Source: Myxococcales bacterium
GTDB lineage: Bacteria; Myxococcota_A; Polyangia; Polyangiales; Ga0077539
Assembly: GCA_016793325.1 (NCBI GenBank)
Contig: JAEUKI010000094.1
Location: 239,736-303,735 of the forward strand
Direction: 5' to 3'
DNA length: 64,000 bases
Under the pieces are notes generated by a model. That model was not told the origin of the DNA, made no database searches, and saw only the letters and a list, made by a program, of their open reading frames with translations. Made by a program: the position numbers and the translations under genes. This document shows positions 25,734-34,267 of the stretch, piece by piece. The first letter of the stretch is position 1. Every line of letters starts with the position of its first letter.

Positions 25734-27710
25734 TCACGCGAGGGTCGGGGGTCCCGCGCGCCTCGCAGACCTTCGCGCGACCCACACGAAGATCACGAGC
25801 AGCGCGACGGACGCGACGCTCCCGAGGTTCTCGACGGTCGATGGCCACTTCGCCATCACGAACGCGGCGACGATCGCGACCGCCGCCGCGAGTCCGAGCA
25901 GCCGCTCGACCGTGATCGCCGTCGTGAGCAACACGAACCCGATCGCGACGAATTTGAAGCTCGCCATCGCGTAGATGTCCGCGCGCGCCAGCCACGCGAC
26001 GCCGTCGACCGCCGCGCCGCACAACAAGAGCGCCAAGAACGCCCACGCGAGCCGAGAGCTCACGGTGTTGCCGAAGAGCCGTCGTCGAAGCACCGTGGCG
26101 ATCAGCACGAAGAACGCGATCGCGGCGACGTCTTGCGCGAGCACGAGCCCCAACGCAGCCCGCGCCCCGCTCGGCTGAACAACCACGAACAGCGCCGAAA
26201 ACCCCAGCAACACGAGAAACCCGAGCACGCCCATCGCCGCGCGAACGTTGGCCCCGACCGAGACGTCCATCTCTCGCTCGTGGCGTCGCCCAGCTTCGGC
26301 TTCGGCTCGCTCGCGCTCGAGCTCGCGCTCCAAGAGCTCGATCCTCGCGACGATCGCGCCGCCCGCGTCGCCGAGCTCCGTCACCGCAGCGCGCGCCGCG
26401 GTCGCGTTGCGACTCTCGAGTTCGCGGTCGACGATGGCGTCGAGCGTCGCGCGATACCCGCGCTTCGCCAGTGAATTCTCGGGCCAATCCGCGAGCGCTT
26501 GCACGAAGCCGAGGCGAGCCTCCGTGAGCAACCGACGCTGCTCGATCTCGTCGCGCGCGGCCCTCGCGCGCTCGAGCGCCTGCGTCGCGCGCCGCGCGAT
26601 CGCGGTCGAGCCCCGGTGATGAAGATACTCGACGAGCCGACGGCGAACCTTCTCGAAGGACGCTGGCCGCGCCGAGGGCTCGCGGCTCGTACACTCGTTG
26701 CACAGCGCGCCGAGCTCCGCGGGAACATCCTCACCGTACGCGAAGGGCGCGGACACGTACGCGTTGGCGAGCGCTTCGTAGAGCGTCGCGCCCTCGTGCT
26801 TCGCGCGCCCCGTCAGCGCGTAGTGCAGCGTCGCGCCGAAGAGGTACACGTCCGTGCGCTCGTCGTGCGAGGAGACCGCGCCGTCGAAGAGCTCGGGGGC
26901 CATGAATACTGGGGTTCCCACGATTTGGCGCTCGGAGCTCGGTTGGGTGGCGAGCGCGCGACGGTCGAGCGCCACGCCCCAATCGAGGACGTACACGACG
27001 CCGAACGCGCCGATCATGATGTTGTCGGGCTTGATGTCGCGATGCACGACGCCCTGCGCGTGCGCGTACGAGAGCGCGTTGCACGCCTGCATCATCACGT
27101 CGACGATCACCTCGATCCTGTCTCGGCCGTCCTCGAGCAGCGTCGCCCAAAACGGGTGCGCGCGATCGTCGATGAGCGCGCTGAAGCTCACGCCGCTCAC
27201 GCGCTTCATCACCACCACGGGCCGCGCGTCGCGATCGAGCCCGAGCGCATACACAGGAACGATCCCCGGGTGCTCGAGCCGCCCGAGCGTCCTCGCCTCT
27301 TGCAAGAGCGCCGCGACGTGCAGCGCCTCGTGCGTCTCTTCGTGCAGTCGCTTGATCGCCACCTCGCGCCCGAGCGAGCGCTGCTCCGCGAGATCCACCG
27401 CGCCCATCCCTCCCGCGCCGAGCCGCGACTTCACCAAGAGCTCCCCCGGCGCACCAGGGCCGCTCGCGATCACGATCGCAGGGAGCGCTGCGTTGCCAGC
27501 GGGCGCGTCGGGCGCTGACAACACCTGGGGCGCGTCGGGCGCTGACAACACCTGGGGCGCGTCGGGCGCTGACATCACCGGGGGCGGCGCTTCGCGCGCC
27601 TCGGGTCGGATCGTCTCGCCGAGCGCGATCGAGCTCGAGGCCTCGTAGCCGAGCGTCTTCCACACGCGATCGAACGACGACGCCTTCGGCGATGCGGATG
27701 ACTCGCTCAC
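25734..27710 (-). CDS. Ser/Thr protein kinase with multi-helix membrane domain
   Basis: 658 residues. The N-terminus has three SAPDAP repeats (27-bp DNA units). The kinase domain is about 90-360: glycine loop RLGAGGMGAV, VAIKRLH, HRDIKPDN, then LDWGVA where DFG is expected, and MAPEL. A long helical region (about 370-475) with Glu/Arg heptads may be a coiled coil. Six or seven hydrophobic helices fill residues about 490-650. The DWG variant is known among bacterial PknB-like kinases and keeps the Mg-binding Asp. The cytoplasmic kinase is thus tied to a polytopic membrane module that may sense membrane state; this is inference. Confidence 0.9.
   Translation of the reverse strand: MSESSASPKASSFDRVWKTLGYEASSSIALGETIRPEAREAPPPVMSAPDAPQVLSAPDAPQVLSAPDAPAGNAALPAIVIASGPGAPGELLVKSRLGAGGMGAVDLAEQRSLGREVAIKRLHEETHEALHVAALLQEARTLGRLEHPGIVPVYALGLDRDARPVVVMKRVSGVSFSALIDDRAHPFWATLLEDGRDRIEVIVDVMMQACNALSYAHAQGVVHRDIKPDNIMIGAFGVVYVLDWGVALDRRALATQPSSERQIVGTPVFMAPELFDGAVSSHDERTDVYLFGATLHYALTGRAKHEGATLYEALANAYVSAPFAYGEDVPAELGALCNECTSREPSARPASFEKVRRRLVEYLHHRGSTAIARRATQALERARAARDEIEQRRLLTEARLGFVQALADWPENSLAKRGYRATLDAIVDRELESRNATAARAAVTELGDAGGAIVARIELLERELERERAEAEAGRRHEREMDVSVGANVRAAMGVLGFLVLLGFSALFVVVQPSGARAALGLVLAQDVAAIAFFVLIATVLRRRLFGNTVSSRLAWAFLALLLCGAAVDGVAWLARADIYAMASFKFVAIGFVLLTTAITVERLLGLAAAVAIVAAFVMAKWPSTVENLGSVASVALLVIFVWVARRSARRAGPPTLA
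27505..27585 (-). repeat. Three 27-bp tandem repeats in a kinase N-terminus
   Basis: Units begin at 27505, 27532 and 27559 (GCGTCGGGCGCTGACA on the plus strand). The first two are identical and the third is diverged at its end. They encode SAPDAPQVL-type units on the minus strand, so unit changes keep the frame. Confidence 0.9.
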
Positions 27711-27722
27711 CCGCAGACTGTC

Positions 27723-28406
27723 TCACGGCCCGCGCAGCGATCGGTACTCTCGGTCGACCTCGATCGTCACGGTGCGCTCGCGAGGGAGCCCCGCGCGGGC
27801 CCTCCGCGTGCATCGCTCGTGCGCCACGATCGCTCGTCCCGCGGCCGTCTCCGCAGTGCGAAACGGTTGACGCCACACACATTCATCATCGCCTGAAAAA
27901 AGCCAGGGTCCGCGCCACAAGAGAATCAGCGACCCCTCCATGTGCGGCGTCGTGACCCAGTGCATCTGCTCGAGCTCGCAGAGCACCACGCTCGAGAGCG
28001 ACACGATTCGCCCGCGGTCGTCGCGCCCGAAGTACCGCGGCGCGAGCGGGCCCTCGCCCGCGTCCGCGCGCCATCGCCTCGGCGCGCGATACAGCCGAAC
28101 CCCCGGGCACTGCGTGCCCATGAAATCTTCGGCCTCGCCCACTTCGATCGCGGGGTTGCTCTCGGCGAGCGCGCTCTGCGTCGGCGAGGCAGCCCCGTCC
28201 TGTGCGACCTCGGGCTCGCTCGCGGACCGATCCCGCGCGGGCGCGCGCCGCGTGCCGCCGTTGTCGCACGCAGCCGCCACGATCGTCGCGAAGAGCGCCG
28301 CGCGACGCGTCGCCTGCGACCGCTTCGCAGCATCGGCAAACCAGGACAGCAACGGCGTCGAACGTAAACCAACCCTACGACGCCCGTCGTGCTTTTCTCC
28401 CCGCAC
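27723..28406 (-). CDS. Putative small lipoprotein, start uncertain
   Basis: Up to 227 residues. The likely lipobox is VAAAC followed by DNGG. It is preceded by a hydrophobic run AALFATIVAAA and basic residues (RRAA), but GTG 28406 gives a 47-residue lead-in, long for a signal peptide. TTG 28352 would shorten it to about 29 and may be the real start. After a Ser/Ala/Pro linker the folded part has IVSLSSVVLCELEQMHW and SLILLWRGPWLFSG strands and four cysteines. Stop lies just upstream of the kinase start on the same strand. No family recognised. Confidence 0.6.
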   Translation of the reverse strand: MRGEKHDGRRRVGLRSTPLLSWFADAAKRSQATRRAALFATIVAAACDNGGTRRAPARDRSASEPEVAQDGAASPTQSALAESNPAIEVGEAEDFMGTQCPGVRLYRAPRRWRADAGEGPLAPRYFGRDDRGRIVSLSSVVLCELEQMHWVTTPHMEGSLILLWRGPWLFSGDDECVWRQPFRTAETAAGRAIVAHERCTRRARAGLPRERTVTIEVDREYRSLRGP

Positions 28407-28479
28407 GCTCTGCGCGCGTGCATTTCGACGGAGCTCTTCCGCGCAGCCCCAGCCGTGCTACACGCAGGGCACCATCGCG

Positions 28480-29064
28480 ATGCTCGGCTTGCTCACCCCC
28501 ACGCCCGACGGTTGGATCGACGCGGCGCTCTCCAACCTCGACGCGGTCCTGCTCGACCACTTGCACTGCGAGCTCAAGGCCGCGTCCAACGCGACGGCGC
28601 TCGTCGCGAGATACCCCATGTTTCCCACGCTTGTTCGATCGCTGAGCGACTTGGCGCGCGAAGAGCTCTTGCACGTGCAGCAGGTGTTCGACGAGCTCGA
28701 GCGCCGAGGCGTTCGCGCGCATCCGCCCGGCGAAGACCCGTACGCGTTGGCGCTTCGACGCGCCACCCAAGGCGACACGCCGCGCGCCGAGCACGGAGCG
28801 CTGCTCGACCGCCTCGCGATCGGCGCGCTCATCGAGGCTCGCTCGTGCGAGCGCTTCAAGCTCCTCGAGAAGCACGCGCCCACCGAGGCGCTCCGCGAGT
28901 GGTACGGAGAGCTCTTCGCCAGCGAAGCGAGGCACTTTCGGCTCTTCGCGTCGCTCGCCGAGGACGCCGTCGGCCAAGAGCTCGCGCGAAAGCGCATCGC
29001 GCAGCTCGCCGAGCGCGAGGCCGAGATCGTCGAGCGCCTCCCGCTCGAGCCCCGCGTGCACTGA
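28480..29064 (+). CDS. miaE: tRNA-(ms2io6A)-hydroxylase
   Basis: 194 residues of helical sequence with the di-iron ligands of MiaE: Glu from the first helices, AREELLHVQQVF (ExxH) near residue 59, EARSCERFK near 119 and SEARHFRLF (ExxH) near 148. The enzyme hydroxylates the isopentenyl group of ms2i6A at position 37 of certain tRNAs using O2. Length matches the family. ATG 28480 gives the family N-terminus (LGLLTPTPDGW). No miaA or miaB is next to it. Convergent with the secreted-protein gene at 29081. Confidence 0.9.
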   Translation: MLGLLTPTPDGWIDAALSNLDAVLLDHLHCELKAASNATALVARYPMFPTLVRSLSDLAREELLHVQQVFDELERRGVRAHPPGEDPYALALRRATQGDTPRAEHGALLDRLAIGALIEARSCERFKLLEKHAPTEALREWYGELFASEARHFRLFASLAEDAVGQELARKRIAQLAEREAEIVERLPLEPRVH

Positions 29065-29080
29065 CTCTCCGACCGATCGA

Positions 29081-30220
29081 CTACTCGGGCCGCGCGTCGC
29101 GCTGCGTGGTCACCGTGAGCTCGAACGGCATGCGAATCCGCGGCGCGTACGTCCCGACGAACACGCGCCACTCTCCCGCGGGAGGGTCGGTCACGTCGAC
29201 GCCCGGGTGCGCTCCGAACGTGTCGTCCGCGCAGTACACGGTCCCGTTCGGCGCGCGAACGGCGATCGTGCTGTCCGCGTTGGCCCGCGCGAACACGCGC
29301 ACGAACGAGACGCCCGCGCGCACCGTGAACCGCGCGCTCGGCGTCCGCTCTCCGAACCCGAGGCACGTGCGCCCCACGAAGCGAAGCGAAGCGCGGCCGA
29401 CGACCGTCGCGCTCGCGCGCTGCGTGGGAGCGCCGCTCGGGCTCACGTCGATCGCGCCCGAGGGACCGCTCGTCGCCGGCTGCGCCACGCTCGTTGTGTT
29501 CGTCGCGCCCGAAGCACTCACTCCGTTGGCCGTATTCGTCGCGCTCGCTGCGTTGTTCGCCCCCGTAGCGCTCACCGAGACCCACCCCGTCGGAACGCTC
29601 GTCGTCGCGCCCTGCGTCGCATTTGCCGCGCCCGCTGGCTGCGCGTTCGCGAGCGTCGTCGGCGTTGTCGTCGCGGCAGTCCCGCTGTTCGCGACGGGGG
29701 TACCCACCGCGGCGGGCGTCGTCGGCAGCGCGATCGACGCCGCAGCGATCACCGCGCGTTGGCTCACCGCGAGGTTGTACGGGAGCGCGTTGCCCTCCAC
29801 GGTCCCCACGGCGAACACGTAGGTCCCCGGCTGCACGTTGCGAAGCGTGAAGCGCGACTCGCTCCCGGGCGCGCCTTGCGTGCAGAACACCGCGCCCTGC
29901 GGCGTTCGAAGCGCGAGCGACGTCGGCCCCGCCGCGCGAACGAGCACGTCGAGGATCGCCGTCGGCGCCGCGACCCACACCTGCTGCTGCGGAAACGCAG
30001 GGTACGCGCCACGACAGCCCGCTCCGAGCCGCTCGCCTGCGACCGTCCCCTCCGCCACGCCGCCGATCGCGACGGGGTCCGAGACGTCCGTCGGACGGAT
30101 CCACAGCGTCCTCACCGACGGCTGCGCGCCCGGCGCTTGCTGCGCGTGCGCCCCGCGGACCGACGCGAGGACCAGCGCGCCCGCGACGAGCGATCTTGAA
30201 ATCATGTGCACAAATGTCAT
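29081..30220 (-). CDS. Secreted protein with two related beta domains and Thr/Ala-rich linker
   Basis: 379 residues from ATG 30220, which begins two bases after the TAG of the upstream nucleotidase gene; ATG 30205 is an alternative. The signal peptide ends AHAQQAP. Two similar domains are visible: one with LRTPQGAVFCTQGAPGSESR then NVQPGTYVFAVGT, the other with VRAPNGTVYCADDTFGAHPG then PPAGEWRVFVGT. Each has a conserved Cys and the PxGxYxxxVGT strand, as in PPC-type periplasmic domains. Between them lie about 110 residues of Ala/Thr/Asn/Ser low complexity. Probable binding role outside the inner membrane. Family not certain. Confidence 0.75.
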   Translation of the reverse strand: MTFVHMISRSLVAGALVLASVRGAHAQQAPGAQPSVRTLWIRPTDVSDPVAIGGVAEGTVAGERLGAGCRGAYPAFPQQQVWVAAPTAILDVLVRAAGPTSLALRTPQGAVFCTQGAPGSESRFTLRNVQPGTYVFAVGTVEGNALPYNLAVSQRAVIAAASIALPTTPAAVGTPVANSGTAATTTPTTLANAQPAGAANATQGATTSVPTGWVSVSATGANNAASATNTANGVSASGATNTTSVAQPATSGPSGAIDVSPSGAPTQRASATVVGRASLRFVGRTCLGFGERTPSARFTVRAGVSFVRVFARANADSTIAVRAPNGTVYCADDTFGAHPGVDVTDPPAGEWRVFVGTYAPRIRMPFELTVTTQRDARPE

Positions 30221-30222
30221 CG

Positions 30223-31716
30223 CTAGCCGCGCTCGTGGGGCATGTAGTCCCGCGGCGACCTGAAATAGTGCGTGGGCGAGTAGCTCCCGAGGTTCGAGAC
30301 CTTCATCGTGTAGAGGCACGCGTACTCTTCGACCTGGTCGCCGAAGCTCGAGACCTCGACGCCCTCTTTGAAGAGCGAGCCCCACCCTCGGTGAAAGCGC
30401 TCGTCCACGGTTCGCTCGATGTTGCGCGCGCGCTCTTCGTCCTCGCGGAGCATCTGGCGCACCGCTTCGATCGCGCGCTTCTCGGCGCGATACGCGTCCT
30501 GTGAGCTCTCGTCGCGCTCGACGCCGTCCTCGCGATCGCGCTCGATGCTCTTCAAGCGCACCTGTCGCGCGCGCAGCTCGTCCATGAGCTTGGCCCGCCG
30601 GAGCTCGATCTGGTCGATCTCTGCGTACTCGTCGCGGCTCTCGGCGGCGGCGCGCAGCTCGTCGGCCATCTCTTGGATGATCATCACCGTGCGCCACGCG
30701 CTCTCTTTCTTCGCGCGAAGAACGTCGCCGTAGATGTGATCGCCCACGTAGAGCACCTCGTCGCCGCTCGCGCCGATGAGCCGCTCGAACTCGCCGAGGT
30801 TGCCGCCTTCGTAGATCTTCAGGCGCTCGAAGCGCGAGGCGCGCGTGCTCTCTTCACCCTTGCCGCGATACTCCATGATGGGCCGACGCTCGGTGAAGAA
30901 CTTCGGCTTGCTCGCGGCCACGACGACCACGTCGAAGTAGTGACGCCACGTCGGGTACTCGGCCATGGCCCCGCCGAGCAGGTACGTCATCATCGACTCG
31001 GTGTAGCCCGCGCGCGAGTTGGTGAGCAAAAAGAGCTTCTTTCCCGCGCTGCGCAGCTTGTGGAGCGTCGTGGCGAGCTCGGGGTCGGGCGCGACGAAGC
31101 GCGGGAGGTTCTGCTCGATCACGTCGACGATCGCGCCGTCTCGGTGCGCCTCGTCGATGCTCTCGCGGATGTCTTTGAATAGCTGTGCGTAGTCGAGCTG
31201 ATCGCCGCGCGAATCGAAGAAGTCCACGGCCCCGGCGTACACAGCGGCCTCGGGCAGCGCGTAGAGCGTGTCGACCCAGTGGTAGCGGTCCGAGTCCACC
31301 CGGATGCGACGCTGGTGATAGAGCTCGCGACGCTTGTCCCGCGGCAGCTCGCGCGAGCCGTGAAACGCTTTCGCGACGTACTTGAAGCGGTCCATCTTCA
31401 GGAGGTTTCCCTCCTGCTTGTCGATGAGGATCCCGCGGAGCGGAAAGCTCTCGTCGTACTTCGCCTCGATGAGCTCCGGCGGATAGCCGCGATCGACGAG
31501 CTTCTTGACCGTCGCCTCGATGCTCAGCCGATCGATCTCGGCCTGCTTGTAGATCGCGAGGGTGTAATCCATGTCGAACCCCACCCACTCGATTTGGTCG
31601 AGCCGCAGCGATCGGTTCGTGTACACCCGGCGCTCGACCGGCAGCCCCACGGATGGTTGCTCGTCGCGGACGCCGTTCACCTTGGCGGCGTCTGCCTTCA
31701 AATGGTCCAACAACAT
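30223..31716 (-). CDS. HAD-superfamily 5'-nucleotidase (NT5C2/HAD-IG type)
   Basis: 497 residues. HAD motif I is GFDMDYTLAIY near residue 38 (the nucleophile is the first Asp), motif II is LFLLTNSRAGY, and motif IV is LYVGDHIYGDVLRAKK. This is the purine 5'-nucleotidase family (eukaryotic NT5C2), acting on IMP and GMP. The bacterial members are soluble and cytoplasmic. A long charged helical segment (about 340-430) is likely an insertion or arm. Start ATG 31716 has GGAG upstream. A much longer frame upstream overlaps the ribosomal protein genes and is not used. Confidence 0.87.
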   Translation of the reverse strand: MLLDHLKADAAKVNGVRDEQPSVGLPVERRVYTNRSLRLDQIEWVGFDMDYTLAIYKQAEIDRLSIEATVKKLVDRGYPPELIEAKYDESFPLRGILIDKQEGNLLKMDRFKYVAKAFHGSRELPRDKRRELYHQRRIRVDSDRYHWVDTLYALPEAAVYAGAVDFFDSRGDQLDYAQLFKDIRESIDEAHRDGAIVDVIEQNLPRFVAPDPELATTLHKLRSAGKKLFLLTNSRAGYTESMMTYLLGGAMAEYPTWRHYFDVVVVAASKPKFFTERRPIMEYRGKGEESTRASRFERLKIYEGGNLGEFERLIGASGDEVLYVGDHIYGDVLRAKKESAWRTVMIIQEMADELRAAAESRDEYAEIDQIELRRAKLMDELRARQVRLKSIERDREDGVERDESSQDAYRAEKRAIEAVRQMLREDEERARNIERTVDERFHRGWGSLFKEGVEVSSFGDQVEEYACLYTMKVSNLGSYSPTHYFRSPRDYMPHERG

Positions 31717-31838
31717 CGACTCCGCGGAGGCTAGCGCAGCCCGCGCGGGCCGACACGAGCCGGACAACGAGTCCGATCGGGTCGCCAGCCGCTGCCCGCC
31801 CCCCAACCGGGTGTTTTTGCGTTCTGTCGACGGGGGTC

Positions 31839-31867
31839 TTGACGTTTTCGGAATTTCTGTCTCAATC
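31839..31867 (+). promoter_or_regulatory. Candidate sigma-70 promoter for rpmG-rpmB
   Basis: TTGACG (31839-31844) is followed after 17 bases by TCAATC (31862-31867), 45 bases before the rpmG start. The -35 box is good and the -10 weak. Confidence 0.4.
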
Positions 31868-31911
31868 CCGCACCCCGCCGGGCAAGAGCCCCGCTTCAGA
31901 AGGTTAGCTCC

Positions 31912-32082
31912 ATGCGTGATCAGATCCGTCTTTCGTGTAGTGAATGCCAGCGAAACAACTACTACACGAACAAGAACAAGCGCACGACGACGAACAAGCT
32001 CGAGTTCAACAAGTTCTGCCCCTGGTGCAACAAGCACGTGAAGCATGTTGAGGGGAAGATGCCCAACCCCAAGAAGCAGTGA
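31912..32082 (+). CDS. rpmG: 50S ribosomal protein L33 (bL33)
   Basis: 56 residues, too short for many gene finders. Two CxxC pairs (CSEC at 9-12 and CPWC at 36-39) make the zinc-ribbon (C+) form of L33. MRDQIRLSCSECQRNNYYT and the C-terminal HVKHVEGKMPNPKKQ fit the family. It is followed after 17 bases by rpmB on the same strand, the common rpmG-rpmB pairing, with a sigma-70-like promoter upstream. Confidence 0.95.
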   Translation: MRDQIRLSCSECQRNNYYTNKNKRTTTNKLEFNKFCPWCNKHVKHVEGKMPNPKKQ

Positions 32083-32099
32083 GCGGATAGAGAAATACC

Positions 32100-32333
32100 A
32101 TGGCAAAGAGCGATCTCACTGGGACCGGCAAGCTCAAGGGGCACAAGGTCTCCCACTCGAACATCAAGACCAAGCGCTGGCAGAACCCCAATCTGCAAGA
32201 GCGCAAGATCTACGTTCCCGAGCTCAAGCGCCACGTGTCCATTCGCGTGACCACGCGCGAGCTTCGCACGCTCGACAAGCTCGGCTTCGTCGCGTTCGCG
32301 AAGAAGTTGGGCCTGGACGCGACCAAGTTCTGA
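32100..32333 (+). CDS. rpmB: 50S ribosomal protein L28 (bL28)
   Basis: 77 residues with the family core KGHKVSHSNIKTKRWQNPN and the later VTTRELRTLDKLGF. The length is typical. It lacks the N-terminal cysteine pair seen in some L28 forms. Cotranscribed with rpmG, and a GC-rich hairpin follows the stop. L28 binds 23S rRNA near the E site. Confidence 0.95.
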   Translation: MAKSDLTGTGKLKGHKVSHSNIKTKRWQNPNLQERKIYVPELKRHVSIRVTTRELRTLDKLGFVAFAKKLGLDATKF

Positions 32334-32340
32334 ACACATG

Positions 32341-32376
32341 GTGCCGCTCCCTCCGCGACGTCGGAGGGTCGAGCAC
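32341..32376 (+). terminator. Hairpin after rpmB
   Basis: Stem CCCTCCG / CGGAGGG (32349-32355 with 32362-32368) has a six-base loop and a short outer GTGC/GCAC stem. There is no T-run after it, so it may be a processing or pause site rather than a strict intrinsic terminator. Confidence 0.5.
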
Positions 32377-32447
32377 CACCGTTGTTCACGGCGCCTCCGC
32401 GCTCGATCGAGCTCGCTACGAGCCAACGATCGCGCGCACCACTCGTA

Positions 32448-32531
32448 GCCGGAGTGGCGAAATGGCAGACGCAGCGGATTCAAAATCCGCCGTGGTAACC
32501 CCACGTACCGGTTCAAGTCCGGTCTCCGGCA
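32448..32531 (+). tRNA. tRNA-Leu (anticodon CAA)
   Basis: An 84-base class II tRNA. Acceptor stem GCCGGAG pairs with CTCCGGC at 32524-32530, and A at 32531 is the discriminator. The anticodon stem GCGGA/TCCGC holds loop TTCAAAA with anticodon CAA. A long variable arm (CGTGG TAAC CCCACG) and a CCGG-TTCAAGT-CCGG T arm complete it. CCA is not encoded. Confidence 0.95.
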
Positions 32532-32613
32532 CCCCTCCATCGCGCGCGAAGCTCTCCGCGACGCAGTGCGCGATTTACCTGCGGTCGTCGATCGAACTAC
32601 ACCCACGCCTCGC

Positions 32614-34203
32614 GTGAATCGAGACGATCGCATCGCTGTGTTCGGGTGGGGTTCGGTCGCACCGGGCGCCCCCGACGTTCCGTCGCTGCGCGCGCTCGCA
32701 GAAGAAGGCCGAAGCGCCCTGTCCACGAGCCCCCTCGGGCCGATGGGCGACAGCTTGTTCGTCGTGGGAAACCCCGTCGTCGACGAAGCCCGCTTGCGTC
32801 GCTGGCTCGCCGCTCGATCGAACGACGCGCGCGCCGCGCAGTGGCTCGCTCGCGCGGGCGACTGCGTGCGCTTCACCGTCGCGAGCTGCGCCGAGGCGCT
32901 CGAGTCGCAGCCGGGACTCGAAGACGCGCTCCGCGCGCTCGACGGTCGCGTGAGGATCATCATCGGGACCGGGCTCACGGACCTCGGCGAAGCGTTTCGC
33001 GCGCGAGAAGACCTCGCGAAGGCGCGACGTACGTGGGACGCGTTCTGGGCGCAGCCCGAGCGCAACGCCGCGCTTCGCGCGTGGGTCGCAGAAGGCAAAG
33101 CGCCCGACGGCGCAGAGGTCCCCACGGACTACAAGAGCCTCGCGATCGACTCGATCGAGCGCTACGACGCCATGCTCGCGTGGAACGCCTTCTGGTGCGC
33201 CCGCAGCGACGCGCGCGCCCAGTTCGACGCGCGCCTCCGCGAGATCGAACGGAGCCCCGTCGGGCTCGACATCGACCGCGGGCCCCTGCGCGCGATCGCC
33301 GCGAGACAACGCGCGTTGCGCGCGCTCGTCGAGAGCGTCGGCGCGCCGCCACCACCGTGGGAGTCCGTCGACCCACAGCTGCTCTGGAGCATCCCCAACG
33401 CGCCCGCGGCGGAGCTCACGATGCTGCTCGGGCTGCACGGCCCTGCGTTCGCGCCCGCGGGCGCGTGCGCGGCGTTCGGCCTCTCGCTCTCGCTCGCGTG
33501 CGAAGCGATTCGCCACGGAGAGTGCGACGCGGCCATCGTCGGCGCGTGCGACCCGAGGCCGCTGCCCGAGGTCGTCGCGGCGTTTCACAGGGCGAGGCTC
33601 ACGCCCGCGTGCGGCACGCGCAACGACCCGTTCACAGAGCTGCGCGGAACGCACGTCGCGGGCGGGGCGTGCTTGTGGATCATCGCGAGAGAGAGCGTCC
33701 TTCGCGCGCGCGGGCTCGCGCCCATCGGCCCCACGGTCCTCGGCTGCGCGGTCTCGTCGGACGCCGAGCACATGATCACGCCTAGCGAAGACGGCCCGCG
33801 GCGCGCCATCGCCGCCGCGCTCGCGCAAGCGAACATCGACGCGAGCACCATCGCGCTCTGGGACCTGCACGCGAGCGGAACGCCCGGCGACGCCCGCGAG
33901 CTCACGCACGCGCGACACTTCGCCGGCGAGCACACAGCGTTCACCGCGCGCAAGGGCCAACTCGGCCACGGAATGGGCGTCGCGGGCGGCTGGGAGCTCA
34001 CCCTCGCGGCCCTCGCGCTCGACGAGGGCCGCGCGTTCGACACGGGAATCCCAGACGAAAAGCTGCACCCCGCGATCGCCGCCCGCGCCCACGGAGCGCT
34101 CGTCACCCGCGAACGCGCGCTCGCGCACGAGCACGCGGTGAAGGTCTCGCTCGGCGTCGGAGGGATCACCAGCGCGGTCGTGCTCGAGAAGCGCACGCGC
34201 TGA
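32614..34203 (+). CDS. Beta-ketoacyl-synthase-like protein (thiolase fold)
   Basis: 529 residues from GTG 32614 (VNRDDRIAVFGWG); an upstream start would overlap no homology. The ketoacyl synthase triad is visible. Cys285 lies in AGACAAFGLSLSLACEAI. A His lies in LWDLHASGTPGDARELTH, matching the usual EAHGTGT loop. A second His lies in KGQLGHGMGVAGG, matching KSxxGHxxGAAG. Residues about 120-260 between the two core halves hold an insert rich in Arg and Trp not seen in FabF. No acyl carrier protein, ketoreductase or acyltransferase-domain gene is fused; a PlsC-type gene follows 64 bases downstream. A role in fatty-acid or polyketide-like chain making is inferred only. Confidence 0.82.
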   Translation: MNRDDRIAVFGWGSVAPGAPDVPSLRALAEEGRSALSTSPLGPMGDSLFVVGNPVVDEARLRRWLAARSNDARAAQWLARAGDCVRFTVASCAEALESQPGLEDALRALDGRVRIIIGTGLTDLGEAFRAREDLAKARRTWDAFWAQPERNAALRAWVAEGKAPDGAEVPTDYKSLAIDSIERYDAMLAWNAFWCARSDARAQFDARLREIERSPVGLDIDRGPLRAIAARQRALRALVESVGAPPPPWESVDPQLLWSIPNAPAAELTMLLGLHGPAFAPAGACAAFGLSLSLACEAIRHGECDAAIVGACDPRPLPEVVAAFHRARLTPACGTRNDPFTELRGTHVAGGACLWIIARESVLRARGLAPIGPTVLGCAVSSDAEHMITPSEDGPRRAIAAALAQANIDASTIALWDLHASGTPGDARELTHARHFAGEHTAFTARKGQLGHGMGVAGGWELTLAALALDEGRAFDTGIPDEKLHPAIAARAHGALVTRERALAHEHAVKVSLGVGGITSAVVLEKRTR

Positions 34204-34267
34204 GCGAACGCGCCCCGCGCCTCGGTCGCGCTTGCGGTGCGCGGGGTGGCTGTGCTCTGTTTCGTTC

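Noticed and set aside
32541..32613. Second tRNA after tRNA-Leu
   Set aside because: No acceptor stem or T arm can be drawn; the bases lead into the ketoacyl-synthase-like gene.
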